Source of the DNA: Tipula vernalis
Taxonomy: Eukaryota > Arthropoda > Insecta > Diptera > Tipulidae
Direction: 5' to 3'
Assembly (NCBI GenBank): GCA_958295665.1
Contig: OY282558.1
Location: 67,072,789-67,136,788 of the forward strand
Length of the DNA stretch: 64,000 nt
A model generated the notes under the pieces. The model was not told where the DNA came from, did not search any database, and saw only the letters and a program-made list of their open reading frames with translations. The position numbers and the translations under genes are program-made. Below are positions 1-11,569 of the stretch, one piece after another. Position 1 is the stretch's first letter. Every line of letters begins with the position of its first letter.

Positions 1-220
1 TGATGATCTGATGTCTGGAACTAATAATTTAAAGGACGCTCAAACAATTGTCAAAGATTTGGTTTCTTTATTGAAGAAGGGCGGATTCAATCTACGCAAG
101 TGGGTATCCAACAGTTCCGAGCTTCTCCACAGTATTCCTGAAGCCAATAGAAACGTTTCTATTATCAATTTTGAGGAAGAATCTCATGCAGTTTCAGTTC
201 TTGGTGATACTCTATCGTAA
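1..220 (+). pseudogene. BEL/Pao reverse transcriptase, C-terminal fragment
   Basis: The first codons read DDLMSG, the end of the (Y)VDD catalytic box of Pao-type reverse transcriptase. The following residues continue as the palm/thumb segment (KKGGFNLRKWVSNSSELL is typical of the family) and stop at the TAA at 218-220. The N-terminal part of the enzyme lies outside the window. The same segment is present on the minus strand in the element at 15361-19990 (GMELRKWCSNASEII), which supports the assignment. Confidence 0.85.
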
Positions 221-244
221 ACGATACCTTCCAGTTTAAAGTGA

Positions 245-690
245 CTCTAGTAATTAAGCGTCGAAATTGTTTGACCCGATTGGATGGTTGTCTCCAACGA
301 CCATAATGATTAAAATAGTATTTCAAAAACTATGGTTACTTGGAGTATACTGGGATGACCTATTACCAGATTCAATTTCTCTGAACTACGAAGGAATAAG
401 TGGTACTTTGATAAAATTGGAAGACATTCGTATAAACCGCTGTCTATTCACTGAAGGGCAGGGCGATGCCGTTATCTATAGCAGGGTAAAAACTAAGAAT
501 GGTTATATGATAAATTTGGGAACTGCGATGACAAAGGTAGCGCCAATTAAAGCAGTTAGTATTCCTCGGCTGGAACTCTGCGCAGCAGTAATGCTAACCA
601 AACTGATGACATCCGTATTAGAAATGTTTAAGAATACGCTGATTATAAAGTACCATTTATGGAACAGGCACTAAAGGAACAGAAGATTAA
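245..690 (+). pseudogene. BEL/Pao connection domain and RNase H remnant
   Basis: Starts with the FDPIGWLSP block found after RT in Pao polyproteins, followed by WLLGVYWDDLLP. RNase H-like sequence comes next (AVIYSRV, then TKVAPIKAVSIPRLELCAA). The link between the two is too short: the usual region with the first catalytic Asp (CDAS) is missing around 435-465, so a deletion is inferred. The reading frame ends at 674, and only scattered family residues with stops are seen up to about 840. Confidence 0.75.
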
Positions 691-879
691 TGCTGTGGCA
701 TTAATAAACACAGAATATAGAAGCGACTGGCTTTTCAATCTCATAGATCGTTGTTCCAAATTTTCGAAGGTGTTATTTGTAATTGCTCTAATCACACAAA
801 ACTACCATGGGCCTAGAATCCTCGAGCTTTTATAATGAGGCAAAACTCAGTGCGTTTAATTTTATGATTTAACAAGTAA

Positions 880-1730
880 AATTGAGCAATGTGGTTTATT
901 ACGAGTCGGAGGAAGGCTGGGTAACGCAGATTTGCCCTATGATGTGAAGCATCCAATTATACTCCCAGCAAGGAATTATGTGACAAGCTTAATAATAAGA
1001 GATGAACATCTTAGACTATTTCATGCGGGTCCTACTCTGAGAATTTCTACGCTAAAGCAGAAATACAAAATAATGAGATGTAAAGATGAAGACAGAGGAG
1101 TGATTGGACGGTGTGTTAGATGCATCCGTTTAAAGGCGCAGCAACAACAGCAACTTATGGGTCAACTGCTGCAACCCAGAGTGTCATACCATCGACCTTC
1201 CTTCACCACAAGAGTAGATTATGCAGGGCCATTATTAATTAAGGCACCAAAATTGAGAGGTGCTAAAACCATCAAGGCTTATCTAGCTAGCCCTTTTCGT
1301 TTGTATGGGTACAAAGGCTGTACATTTGGAGTTAGTTAGCGATATGACTATCGAAGCATTTCTGGCAGCTCTACGTCGATTTCACGCACCGCGAGGTATA
1401 TGTGGCCATATTTATAGTGATAACGGTACTAACTTCGTGGACGCACAACGAGATCTTCAAAGAAATCTAATGATGGTCTCTTGGCGCTCCTCATTTTGGA
1501 GGCCTGTGGGAAGCGAGAATAAAGTCCTGCAAATATTACTTAAAACGAGTAGTGGGTGAGACGCTGCTGACATTTGAAGAAAAATGATAACGTTGCTATT
1601 CCAAATAGAAGCCTTTCTTAATTCGCGAACACGATTGCGTAAAATGGAACAAGGAATATCTGCTAACGCTACAACAATGCACGATATGGAAATCTACTAC
1701 GAACAATCCAAAGTCTGGTGATCTTGTAGT
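880..1730 (+). pseudogene. BEL/Pao integrase (zinc-binding and catalytic core), frameshifted
   Basis: Begins with LLRVGGRLGNADLP and continues with the family block HPIILPARNYVTSLII. An HHCC zinc-binding region follows (HLRLFHAG, then CVRCIRLKA), then the catalytic core: VDYAGP carries the first Asp and SDNGTNFV the second. The frame changes near 1305, where MGTKAVHLELVSDMT resumes in another frame. The third catalytic residue region (around FWRPVGSENKV) is distorted by frameshifts, and the remaining C-terminal region to about 1730 has several stops. Clearly non-functional. Confidence 0.85.
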
Positions 1731-2240
1731 GGAAATCCTAAAATTTCCTTGGAATTCCTAAAATTTAACTTCGACGACCACCGTTAAGTTTATCTAAAAT
1801 TTAGTTTTTTACTATAAATTACAAATAAAAAACTCGTTTTGTATCAAAGTTCGATTACGAAAAACTGTGATTAACGAAATTAAATAGTTTAGGTATAATT
1901 GTCTAGAACTTAGACTAGATCGCGTATTTAGTAGGACTCTTTTGAAGTTTTACAATTTTTTTTCTGCAGGTTTGTAGTTTGTACTGCAAAAGTGTATATC
2001 AATGGTTGCAGAAGAAATTAAACGAATATTTTTAGAGACTGATTCAGAAAAATAACTAAAAGTTAAACACTCACCATATCTACCCTCACCCTCAAAATGT
2101 ATAAATTTATATCTCTATGCGTGTCTGTCTACACGAGTATAATTTATTTGATTTAAATTATCGTCTAATATAATAAGCGATAAAATATTCATTTATCTCT
2201 TGTACTCGTACACAATAATAATAAATATTTTAATTAATCA

Positions 2241-2283
<43 letters not shown>

Positions 2284-2677
2284 CTAGTCTATCTTGTCTA
2301 TTTGTTATCTAATAAAAATATTTTTAGTAATACAAAAAAAAAAGAAAAAAATAAACAAAACCCTAAAGCATGCAACATAACTCTTTTTATCCAAATTAAC
2401 GAGGGAATTAAGAAGAATTAGTAACGGATTGTAATTAATTCTAATTTAATTTTACTCTTAAACCCGAAAATGTGTTAAAGAAAAGAAAATTTCGTAATAA
2501 TTAACTTGGCTTCTTCCCTTTTACTTTTTCTTATTGCTGGTATTGTACACATATTTATATATTTAATAATTAGAGAGTATATTTTGTTTTGTTTATTTAT
2601 GTAATTGATTTAATTTTAAATAAATTATATATACGACAATAACAATAACAATTTTTTTTTTTATTATTTATTTACAG
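1731..2677. other. AT-rich non-coding stretch
   Basis: No ORF with recognisable content. The first 300 bases may contain the 3' untranslated part or LTR of the BEL/Pao copy, but no terminal dinucleotide pair or duplicated flank could be proved. The rest is AT-rich with a pure TA microsatellite near 2245-2281. Confidence 0.5.
2245..2281. repeat. (TA)n microsatellite
   Basis: An uninterrupted run of TA dinucleotides about 36 bases long within AT-rich non-coding DNA. The short ORF reading through it (repeating IY) is an artefact of the repeat. Confidence 0.95.
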
Positions 2678-3127
2678 ACGCAAAAACAAGAATAAGAAGA
2701 AGACCGCGCGCTCGCGACCAACACAAATGCACGTCGGCGCCAATTAATTTCGCGATTTTTTATTTATTTTATTTGTATACATTTAATTTACTACTAATTA
2801 ATTTAATTTTTTTTTTTTTTTTGCTTTAAAATTTGTTATTAAAACAAACTTTTTTTTTTTGTAGTAATTTTTTAAATTTATTATTGTGATATAATCAACA
2901 AAAGTGTTTAAAATACAAACGTGTTAATAATTTTAAACGAGAGATGTATGTACAATGTTTGTGTTATAATTCGTAATAAATAGTTTTGGAGCACTGAAAA
3001 ATTAAAAATTAAAAAAACAAAAAAATAAACTCGCAGCAAAAGAAAATTCGTAAATTGTATCGTCTTATTATTTTATATAACAAGATAACAAACTTACGAT
3101 GAGGGCAAAAACGATGATAACACTGAG
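2678..3127 (+). other. Candidate exon with long 5' leader and a start codon
   Basis: A T-rich tract ending in TTTATTTACAG at 2677 is a good 3' splice site. At 3127 the sequence CTGAG is followed by GTAAGT, a consensus 5' splice site. Between them is a GC-richer patch (2701-2755, with GCGCGCTCGCG) that stands out from the surroundings, then AT-rich sequence, then an ATG at 3099 that would encode MRAKTMITL plus a split codon. This could be the first coding exon of a host gene continuing to the right, possibly the start of a signal peptide. The product is not recognised. Only the splice-like signals and composition support it; no downstream exon was found. Confidence 0.3.
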
Positions 3128-3910
3128 GTAAGTCGCTATCTCTTTTTTGTTTTAATTTAATTGCTTCGTACACAAACATTGTTAATGTTTCAATAACATA
3201 AATTTTATATTTTTTAACGTTGAAATCATAAAACGGTTTGTTAACTGTACTTTTTATATGCGCGATGCGTTGTTGATGCTATCGAAGTGTTTAGCGAGTT
3301 ATCTTTTTACGTTTACTTGTTTTGTATATAGCATTTCGTTTGCAGGACATTTCGAACGTTTCGGAGAAGAAATGTGTTTATGGATGGTGTTGGGTTGCTA
3401 AAATTTAAAGTATTTAGTTTTGATGTTTCATTTCAGTCCGTCTCGCCAATCCAAATCATGGTAGTTAATCATTTAATTTAAGCAAAAAACTCGTTTGGTG
3501 CAGAAAAACGCCTTTGGTTGAGATTTCCTGTTGTAATATTCTATATCATTTAGGACTGTGCATTGATGAAATCTGCTTAATTTCTATTGGTTAGTTAATA
3601 CGGCTACCAATACGGTAGGTTTGGTTGTCCAATGATTGCTATACAAAAATACGTTTAATTACTAATTCAATTTTATATAGAGGTGTAAAAAAAGTTCAGA
3701 TCAAATCTGACTTTTTTTCAAGCTTTCTAAACCCATCCTTGTAAAATTTTGATAGTTATGAGAAATTTTGAGCATTAACATTTTTTGGATATACTATTCG
3801 TAAAATTTAATATAAAATCAAATAGAAATATTCACTTTATAAAAATTATTTTAATTTTTGACAAATTTTATTAAATTCCTGTTTCCTGCAAACTTCTGTA
3901 CAAAAGGCGG
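3128..3910. other. AT-rich non-coding stretch
   Basis: No coding or repeat content recognised, apart from a short near-perfect inverted repeat at 3687-3718 (an A-run plus GTTCAGAT, then ATCTGAC plus a T-run), a possible hairpin with no evident function. If the exon ending at 3127 is real, this would be the start of its intron. Confidence 0.5.
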
Positions 3911-4165
3911 TATGGTACAAAACGCGATATTTCAAAATTCGATGTGGTACAAAACGTGATATATATAGCACAAAACGCGATATCCTAGTTTCATCGTATA
4001 CTTGTTCAATTTTAGGCTGGTGAAAGACAATTTTATATGCGAAATGAAGGACAATTAATAATTTTAAAACATCGCGTTTTGTACCATATGGAGTTTTGAA
4101 ATATCGCGTTTTGTACCATATCGCGTTTCGTACTTTATCTCGTTTCGTCATATCGCGTTTCGAGT
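3911..4165. repeat. Foldback array of TGGTACAAAACGCGATAT units
   Basis: Three direct copies of a unit close to TGGTACAAAACGCGATAT lie at 3911-3930, 3943-3962 and 3965-3983. Four inverted copies (ATATCGCGTTTTGTACCA and variants) lie between 4071 and 4165. The two arms could form a long imperfect hairpin with a loop of about 90 bases. The 101-codon minus-strand ORF across it is explained by the repeat. It may be the core of a foldback or MITE-like element, but no terminal duplication was found. Confidence 0.75.
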
Positions 4166-4174
4166 GGATCCCTG

Positions 4175-4330
4175 TTAAAACGGGAAAAATGTTCAGGTTA
4201 ACGTATTACCGACTGAAATAAAAGAAGAATGGTTCAAGGCAATTGGAAGGCAAAGAAATTAGAGGCAGGCCGTAACTAGAATTAAACACTGTGTGTTAAT
4301 ATTACCAAGTAATATGTGCAGGAGTAAATT
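4175..4330 (+). pseudogene. Possible THAP-type DNA-binding domain remnant
   Basis: One frame reads LPTEIKEEWFKAIGRQRN and later RIKHC, resembling the middle of a THAP zinc-binding domain (W..AIGR followed by a Cys/His pair), as found in P-element-like transposases and host THAP proteins. The flanking cysteines are not clear and the frame contains stops. This is a weak resemblance over about 150 bases and could be chance. Confidence 0.2.
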
Positions 4331-5339
4331 CTGATGAAGTAATAAATTAATTTTTTTTTGTGACTTGGCTAAAAAAAAAGACGATCTAATTGTAAGATTC
4401 TGATCAAGAGACTCTTTCGAAATGTCATAAAAAATAATGTCACAAATTGAAGAAAATTGTCATTGTTTTTAATTTCGGGGACTTTGTGTTGTGTACGCTG
4501 TTTATATAAAATATGGTACTAACTGATAAAGTATCAGAATAGCCAATTTTCAGTGACAATATTAACATAAAAATGTCGCGAAAAACTGTCACTTCATCAG
4601 AAACTACCCATCCACATGAAATGTTTCCAAATATATCGTCAAATATTTCGTTCAAATATTGTCTCAAATATTTCGTAATTTAAATTTATTTCATTATGAA
4701 TTCCGTAAATTTGGAACCTAAAATTTCGGTGTTATATGGTACGTTGGTAATAACCTTCTGAGATTACAAATTATTATATTTTGACTCTTGAAAATAATTC
4801 ATTGACAAATAATTAACCGAAATAAGTGATATCTAAGCTATAAAATGTATAAATATAATTTAACTACTGTAGTAACCCGTCAAAAATGATGAACGTTTTT
4901 CGTAAGCTTTTTGTATAGATCTTCATCGCCGAAATTGTTCAGAAACTTGTGCTCTCCATTTTTTTTTGTCGCTCACGGTTCATCCGCAACTTACGTTTTT
5001 CTGCAGTTGTATGATTATGTACAAAAAAAAAAAAAAAACAACAGACCGATACACTTTTCACTAAAAATACTTTCCCTTTTATATGAGGAAAAAAGATTTT
5101 CCAAATCCACTTGAACGCTCTATAGGGGTAACGGAGTAACACGAAACAGCAAAACCATCCACAAAAAAGTGGTTTTTAATTATTCTTCCTTCCGCTTGCA
5201 CTACATCTCATAACTAGATTTTGCCATCTCAACGATATCCCTCCAAATAGTTCAATCGACGATAAGACAAAATGACCGAACATGTAGAAGTACTTTTCAA
5301 CGTTGTTCATTCGTGAAGTATGCCGACTCCAAGGCCTGT
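4331..5339. other. Unassigned non-coding stretch
   Basis: AT-rich sequence with short overlapping ORFs on both strands and an A-run near 5022-5038. No recognisable domain, RNA or repeat unit. Confidence 0.5.
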
Positions 5340-5815
5340 TTGGTACCATTATACTACCTTATCATCATACGATCATAACATCATAGTAACATTTCATCTT
5401 ACTATCGTAGCAGCATACTATGATGCTGTCATAACGTCATACCATCAAACCAACGTGCCGTCAGTTACACAATCATATCATCATACCATAATTCCATCAT
5501 ACCATAATTCCATCATACCACCATACCATCTTACTATCATAAAATTATACCATTATTCGATCAGATCATACCATTATACATGTATAACATTAAACCATCA
5601 CTCCATGATACCATCATACGATCAAATCAGCTTAGCAACATATCATCATATACAATCAAACCATCAAACCATCATACCATCGTACCATCATACCATCACA
5701 CTATCAAACCATCATTTCGTCATAACATCATCATCACTATCGTCATAACATCATAATCACACCATCATACCATCATACCATCTTACCATCATACCATCAC
5801 CATCAAAATCAACAT
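5340..5815. repeat. Degenerate CATCATACCATCATACC array
   Basis: About 475 bases built from CATCATACC, CATCATA and CATCAAACC words, almost free of G on the plus strand. Word lengths vary, so there is no single period, although 8-9 base steps dominate. The 142-codon ORF inside it (rich in YHHTIIPSYH) is a product of the repeat and is not called as a gene. Confidence 0.9.
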
Positions 5816-6259
5816 CAATCTGTCTATTAGGGCAAATATCAAATAATTTAAATTTCTGAGTAACGACAATTTTCAATTCTGAATGTCGCATATTAAAAAT
5901 GTATGCCATGTCGTTTTGTTTGGCGTTGGTAATTATTATTATTGGATAGTTTTGTCTGCGCTTGAAACTCCTTTTTTATGTAGCTGTGATTCAGTCAACA
6001 TTTAACTTATAAAGGTTTAAATATTTATATTCGATATACATAATACAATATATGTACATCCGAAAATGTCTTGCAACACTTCCAAAACAATTTTTGCTGC
6101 TACGTTTATGGACATCGTTTCATGTACTCTATGTGATAACCAATTTTGCTTAACCAATGTCCAAACTTTTGAAGAAAATTAACGTGAACAGAGCCACCGA
6201 AAAGTTGTACTTATAATTAATTGAATCAGACGTTGCTGTAAACTGCAAATTAATCAATG
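5816..6259. other. Unassigned non-coding stretch
   Basis: Nothing recognisable. It may include the 5' end of the decayed LINE that becomes identifiable at 6260. Confidence 0.4.
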
Positions 6260-7770
6260 CTTTGATACATAGGTTTGATGATGATAACTCCACTAAACCT
6301 TTATTCGCAAAAATTGTTGAGTCTGGCTCCAACTCCAATAAGAGGAATTCGCGAAAGCCAGTGCAAGCTGTCGTGGGAACGAGCACATCTGTCGATTCGA
6401 ATAAAACTGCTTTGGTACCTGATAAAAAATATTTATATATCAGTCGTATTGACTGATTATTAAATACATCTGTGAAAAACTGTAAAATTGATCACCGGAT
6501 GAAGTCAATTGTAAACGTTTGGCCTCCTGGTTTAATAATTCGGCTATTTACAAATTATCCATGCATAGCAAAAAAAAACCGGATTGGGGCCACTTTTCAA
6601 CATCTAAAGTAACTTTCCCGTCACCCAACACACTATCATTTATCCGTTGTAGCAGTGAAGCGGTTCTCCAGCCACTGTCATTTTTAAATATCTACTACCA
6701 TCAGTTTTTTAACAATCCACTTCAAAACGGAGGAATATTTTCTGTCGTCTTGTGCTGTTTTCGAAGGGATAGATATTTGTGTAAATGGACACTTGTACCA
6801 AGGGTGGTAGTATTGTAATTGTGGTTTCTAACAAATATTCATTCGTTTACGATTCTATTCGTATTCGCTGATCATCTGTGTCACATACATATATACTTTG
6901 TCATTCAAGCATGGCAGTCTATCACAGATTTGCGGATGCTGTGAAACGTAATATTATTCCACTACTTCGTCTTTACTTTTGTAGATTTTAACGTACCAGA
7001 TGGGAGATTGTCGAATATGAACGATGAGATGGTAAACTTCATCTCTCAAATATTTTCATTGAGGCTAAAACAATGTAACCATGTTAAGAATAATACTGGT
7101 AAAATATTGGTTTGTATCGTTTATTTTTGTATCGTTTGATCAGAAGGTGACTGTTTCCGCGTGTTAAGATTTAACTTGATAGGCGATATGTTGAGCGAAT
7201 TCTATCGAATCAATAATGTGGATATTGAAAGATTTTTGCCTAGGATGAAAGCTTCAAGTGCAAAGAAGGAACCGTGGTACAATAATGAGTTGATAAATTA
7301 CAACTCGTTTGTTGTATTGCGTAAGAAGTTTATATATCTAAACCGATTTCTTTGTACCAGTTATATTCTAGAACTTCAATCAATAATTAAATCAAAGCCA
7401 AATCACTTCTGGCACTTTGTTAATAGCAAAAGAAAATCTATTGGTTACCCTTCTGCGATGTTTTTCAATAATCGTTCCTGCGATAACGTGCGGGATACTT
7501 GTGATTTGTTTACTGGTTTCTTTGAGAGTGTATATAATTCAAAATTTAATCTTTGTTTATTTGAATAATGTTGTAAAGAAGTGAAAATTTTCAATGTTTC
7601 GCCTGGAAATATTGGTATTAATCAAAGTGCCGCATTTTTCTTAATTAAACCGATTTCTGAATATACTTCCTTCCTATCTAATCGTAGACTTGCTGAAGGT
7701 TGCTTCCCTATTCTATGGAAACGCTAATTTATTAAGCCGATTTTCAAATCTGGACGGATCTCGTACGATT
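6260..7770 (+). mobile_element. Decayed LINE (Jockey/CR1-like)
   Basis: Fragments of both ORFs of a non-LTR retrotransposon lie in the correct order on the plus strand: the end of an ORF1-type protein (6262-6456, ending in KKYLYISRID), traces of an endonuclease (FNVPDGRL, about 6985), the linker between endonuclease and RT (7161-7568), and the beginning of RT (about 7615-7765, with GCFPILWK and KPIFKSG). Stops and frame changes throughout show that it is dead. It ends abruptly at a GAATATTTCC array at about 7770, so the RT core and 3' end are missing. Clade assignment is approximate. Confidence 0.7.
7161..7568 (+). pseudogene. LINE ORF2 fragment, endonuclease-RT linker
   Basis: An open stretch of 135 codons with the linker features of Jockey/CR1-like ORF2 proteins: PWYNNELINY, then KSKPNHFWHFVNSKRK, GYPSAMFFNN and CDLFTGFFESVYN. 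The upstream endonuclease and downstream RT start are present only in broken frames, so this is a piece of a pseudogene and not an independent gene. The first methionine has no significance. Confidence 0.7.
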
Positions 7771-7970
7771 TTGCTAGAATATTTCCGAAATTTCCCAAAG
7801 TTTCCAGAATATTTCCAAAATTTCTCGAATTTTCTAGAATATTTCAGAAATTTTTTAAAGTTTCCAGAAATTCAGAAAGTTTTTCGAATTTTTGATAGAA
7901 AATTCACGAATTTCTGAAATTCTTTAGATAAATTGAAGAATTTTTGAAATCTTCAACAAATCCCCAAAAC
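7771..7970. repeat. Degenerate GAATATTTCC/AAATTTCC array
   Basis: About 200 bases of repeated words such as GAATATTTCC, AAATTTCC and AAAGTTTCCAG. It is the same family as the array at 24960-25410 but in the opposite orientation. It abuts the broken LINE RT sequence without a spacer. Confidence 0.85.
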
Positions 7971-9843
7971 TATGATTCCAGGTGCTAGTCATATGAAATA
8001 GTTCCTATATTACTAAATAGGTGGCATACAAATCGGGGTTGTTGCTCAGAATGCACCGGGATCGAAAACAAAGACGTATCATGTGACAAAACTTTAACAG
8101 CAAAAAAGTTTTGTTACTTACCTACACGTTCAGTATACGCCGTCTGTAATCCTGGGTCTTTCGATTCTGCACCGAATTATACCTGCTCCCAGCAACTGTC
8201 TAAGAGGGGGAGTTTAAAACTTAGGCGTCCATTCCACACAACTTTTTTTAGTTAAGGCCAGCAGCGTCTTCCATTCCCTTATTAGAAAATTAATAACCGA
8301 AACCATTTTGGTCCGGACACGAAAGCTAGGTTCACAGACGAAGGGATAAAAAAACTAATAAGTATAGAGTACAGATTACTTTTCTGCAGATATTAGTTGT
8401 AAGTTAGCTGAGGTAGGGCTCCAGAACCATTGAACTCCACTTGCATACGCCACTATGCGGCCCCAATGATATTGTAATATTTAAGCCTTTTCATCTTAAA
8501 TTAGCTTGGTGGGTCTATCGAAAACTACTTCTAATTTAGTGGTATCCTGTTCTCGTTCCAAAAGCCACCCTGCGATAAAATAGCCAATCTGCAGTAAAAT
8601 TGTTCCTCACACACGACTTGGTTTTAGAAATGAGCTTAGTTGTTGATGTTCCAACTAATTCTGCCTAAGTGCGCCCTCTTTTCAATCGAAGTGCAAATAC
8701 GTACATGGATCGATGAAAACTGTTAGTAGCTTAGTAGTTCTCTTTTTGGCTTTGTAATGCGATTTTATTTGGCATAACATCGTCTTTTCTCCAACTGTAA
8801 ATATTGCTGCCCAAAAATAAAAAAATATTTTTTTTTTAAACTGGTGGAATTGCTTAATAAAATTCTACTTTTTCCAGTTGGTCTATCCAGCTAATTTCAA
8901 AGTAGACTATTATCAGCTGCATTACTCCATTCATACTCCACTTAGGGAGTCTAGAAAATATTCACGAAAGGATTAAAATTTTCAAGATCAAAATGCGAAG
9001 CATTTCTAAACGTTTATTTACATTAATACTGAGATACTTCTGATCTGAACGCTTGTCTTTTACTGTCATAGCCACTAATCTTTCGCAGCATGTCAAAACT
9101 TTCAAGTAAAATTTAAATTTTTAATGCCAACAATCTGACACTAACAGCTTAAAGCCAGAATTTCTTATTGTTTAGCCAGTCTTTTAAATATCGTTGCATT
9201 TAATTCATCCTCACCCGTCATTATTCGTAGCATGTCGTTATTAGTTAGGGCGTTTAGATTTGTTCGATGTGGTTACAGTAAATAAAGTCCGTGTTATATG
9301 AAAATGAGTAAGAGAAGAACCGACATACATATTTCAACTTGCCACCATTAAGATGTATCGTACTATACATTGTCTCTCAGTTATTTTGTTTTAAACTCAT
9401 AGATGAAGTGGTCTCTAAACAATAGTGGGACATTTTTTGGGGCAGCATACCCTTTTGAAGAATTATCTTGGAAGATAATATTACGGTTTCTATACATGCC
9501 TTATAAAAGGTAATAAAAATAGGCTCTTCCAATTGTAACGAAATTAGTACTTAAGAATATTTATTGGCCCGGTCGGCCACTAATTATGTGAAAAAGACTC
9601 ACCAATCAACAGAAATACATGCTCTCAAAAAAATGCAACAAAATAAATTCTTAAACCGATTTTCTCATAGAACCGTTACCCTAAGGCATTTTCAAACGAA
9701 ATCTCACTGAATTTTAATCGAAGTGAAGCGGTTGAAACAGACGATGTTTTCCGAGAGCATCGTAAGACGAATTGGACAGAAAATTTCAACAGCCAATTAA
9801 TATTTGGGAACTTACACATATATAAATACTACCTGCTATAAAG
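7971..9843. other. Unassigned stretch
   Basis: No ORF or domain recognised on either strand. Some patches (around 8150-8300 and 8400-8480) are less AT-rich and may be old transposon debris, but no family is identifiable. Confidence 0.4.
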
Positions 9844-9862
9844 TGGTGACCCCGATCATGAT
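9844..9862 (+). other. Possible relic tRNA-Trp primer binding site
   Basis: TGGTGACCCCGA followed by TCATGAT resembles the intact tRNA-Trp primer site at 47580-47598, matching the first 12 bases and then diverging. It could mark the leader of another decayed CsRn1-like gypsy copy. No coding remnant follows. The sequence also forms an 8-bp inverted repeat with GGGTCACC at 9865-9872, so the match may be coincidental. Confidence 0.3.
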
Positions 9863-11141
9863 AAGGGTCACCGATATATTTAATATCGCTGACTGATATG
9901 CTGGGGGCCAAATATCGACATTAAGCTTAACTAGAGGTCATCCCGGTTCATTAGACCAACCATACAATCGAGCAACGGGAAACAATTTTAACACTATGAT
10001 TTACCGAAGCTGTGACAGAAATGGTGCATTCATGGTTCGGAGACAAGCATCAATTGAACATAAATTCGATTATAAATACGCGGGGATTTCTGTTAATATT
10101 CGTCCCCATCAGATTTACGACCTCTCAAAAATTTTTTCACCACCGTCGGAATCCGCTTGCGTGATGATAAATTTTCACAATTAAAATCATAGTTATTTCT
10201 GGAAATTTCTGTCATTTTAAATATAATTTCTAAATCTCAGCCTATAGACCACTCATTCTAAAGAAATCATTCTAAATCCAACCAGAGAAATTACGATGCT
10301 AAGATTTGTTATTATCTTCGTCTGTTCGGAGACAAAACACATAAGTATCTTCTTGTAAATTACCTGTGGATGTCATTAAAAAATCTTTCGAAGTGAGTGT
10401 GACGACTAATCACAATGAAGCAATTTCTAGTCGTCTTCTAATCATTGACATTAACTCGTTGTTTTTGATTGAATTGTTATGAAAATGTAACCATGCTTCA
10501 ATTTCTAATCAAAACGTAATCTACAACCGGAGATTTTACTTTCATATTCCGTGGAAACTACATAAAATACTAGACAGAGGATGAGAAATAGTGACCGGAG
10601 TGTGATCGAAATTGTCATTTTCTGAGAAACAAGGCTAAAATCTGCCTATATGAAAAAATTTGTCAAAACGGTTGATCAATCCATATGGTCCTGTACATAG
10701 AAGTTGCAAAAATCTTCGGAAAGGGTCTGTTCTTAAGAAAACGTGCAAATTCTGTTAGCTGAAGTGTCTAGATGCTGGAGTTGGTTGAAATTGAATTTCA
10801 GATTTGTCAAAAATTCACATGTTAAAGAATTTTCGTTAGATTAAATACCGTTCTCAGATCAAGTAAAATTGACGGAAGAAATTGTGCCCAATCTGGCCGG
10901 TTGTAACACATTATAGCACAGCGGCTTTAATAGTTCGGTACCAGCGGTTGATTATGCTTTTACATTTCGGATTGTAATTGTTCGGGTTAGTGCGTTTGCG
11001 TTCGAATGCTATAGTAGAGTTCGGAAAAATCTTGCCATACATCCAGAATATAAAGCAAATATTTCGGCGGAGACTGTGCTATCCATAGAATTAGAATCAC
11101 TTTGAGCCAACGTTTACATCTAGCAATGATAAATTTAAAAT
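9863..11141. other. Unassigned stretch
   Basis: Contains a 62-codon plus-strand ORF (9996-10184) without recognisable motifs. No repeats or RNA genes seen. Confidence 0.4.
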
Positions 11142-11166
11142 TTTTGGCAATTTAAAATTGCCAAAA
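11142..11166. repeat. Perfect short hairpin
   Basis: TTTTGGCAATTT is followed by its inverted copy ending in GCCAAAA, giving a 25-base self-complementary block. It is short and AT-rich. No transcript context is known, so it is recorded only as a structure. Confidence 0.5.
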
Positions 11167-11569
11167 TATGATTTTATGTGTCGGGAAAATTTTTACAATT
11201 TTGTGCCATTCATTTAGCATCTTTTTAGAAGCATCAACCATTATTGACAAACGAGCAGATGAAAACGGGTGTGAAAGTGTACATAGTCGCATTCGAAAGC
11301 TTGAATCGCAGACTCTGTCCATGAAATCGGAATTTTTGTGCATCTTTTTAGAAATCGTTTTAATTGCCTAACTGTTTGTGGCCGGTTCAAAAACCCCGTG
11401 GGAATTTACGCTATGTCTTAAAATTTTAATATGGGTATTATCAAAAATTCATTTATCCATTTAACTTTCGGTCCAAAAGGACGAAAGTTATTGAAATCCT
11501 ATCAAAGAAGACTAACAATTTTGTTGGTTCCAAGAGGTTCGGGTACCTGCCAACACCACGTGGAAACGT
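11167..11569. other. Unassigned stretch
   Basis: Overlapping short ORFs occur on both strands (11168-11371 and its complement) without recognisable domains. No other structure seen. Confidence 0.35.

Larger units (their letters stand above)
1..1730 (+). mobile_element. BEL/Pao LTR retrotransposon, decayed 3' half
   Basis: A BEL/Pao element in forward orientation, cut by the left edge of the window. The order is the end of reverse transcriptase, the connection/A17-like region, an RNase H remnant and the integrase, as expected for the pol of this superfamily. The copy is dead: at least one frameshift separates the two integrase pieces near 1305, internal segments are missing between the connection and RNase H and between RNase H and integrase, and the 3' end is full of stops. 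No LTR or target-site duplication could be assigned. AT-rich sequence after 1730 could include LTR, but nothing proves it. Confidence 0.9.

Noticed and set aside
3846..4151. 101-codon minus-strand ORF
   Set aside because: Produced by the foldback repeat of the CGCGATAT unit.
5320..5748. 142-codon ORF rich in YHHTIIPSYH
   Set aside because: It is the translation of the CATCATACC array, and its composition follows the repeat words.
11152..11371. Overlapping 60-70 codon ORFs on both strands
   Set aside because: No motif and no splice or start context; likely chance openings.
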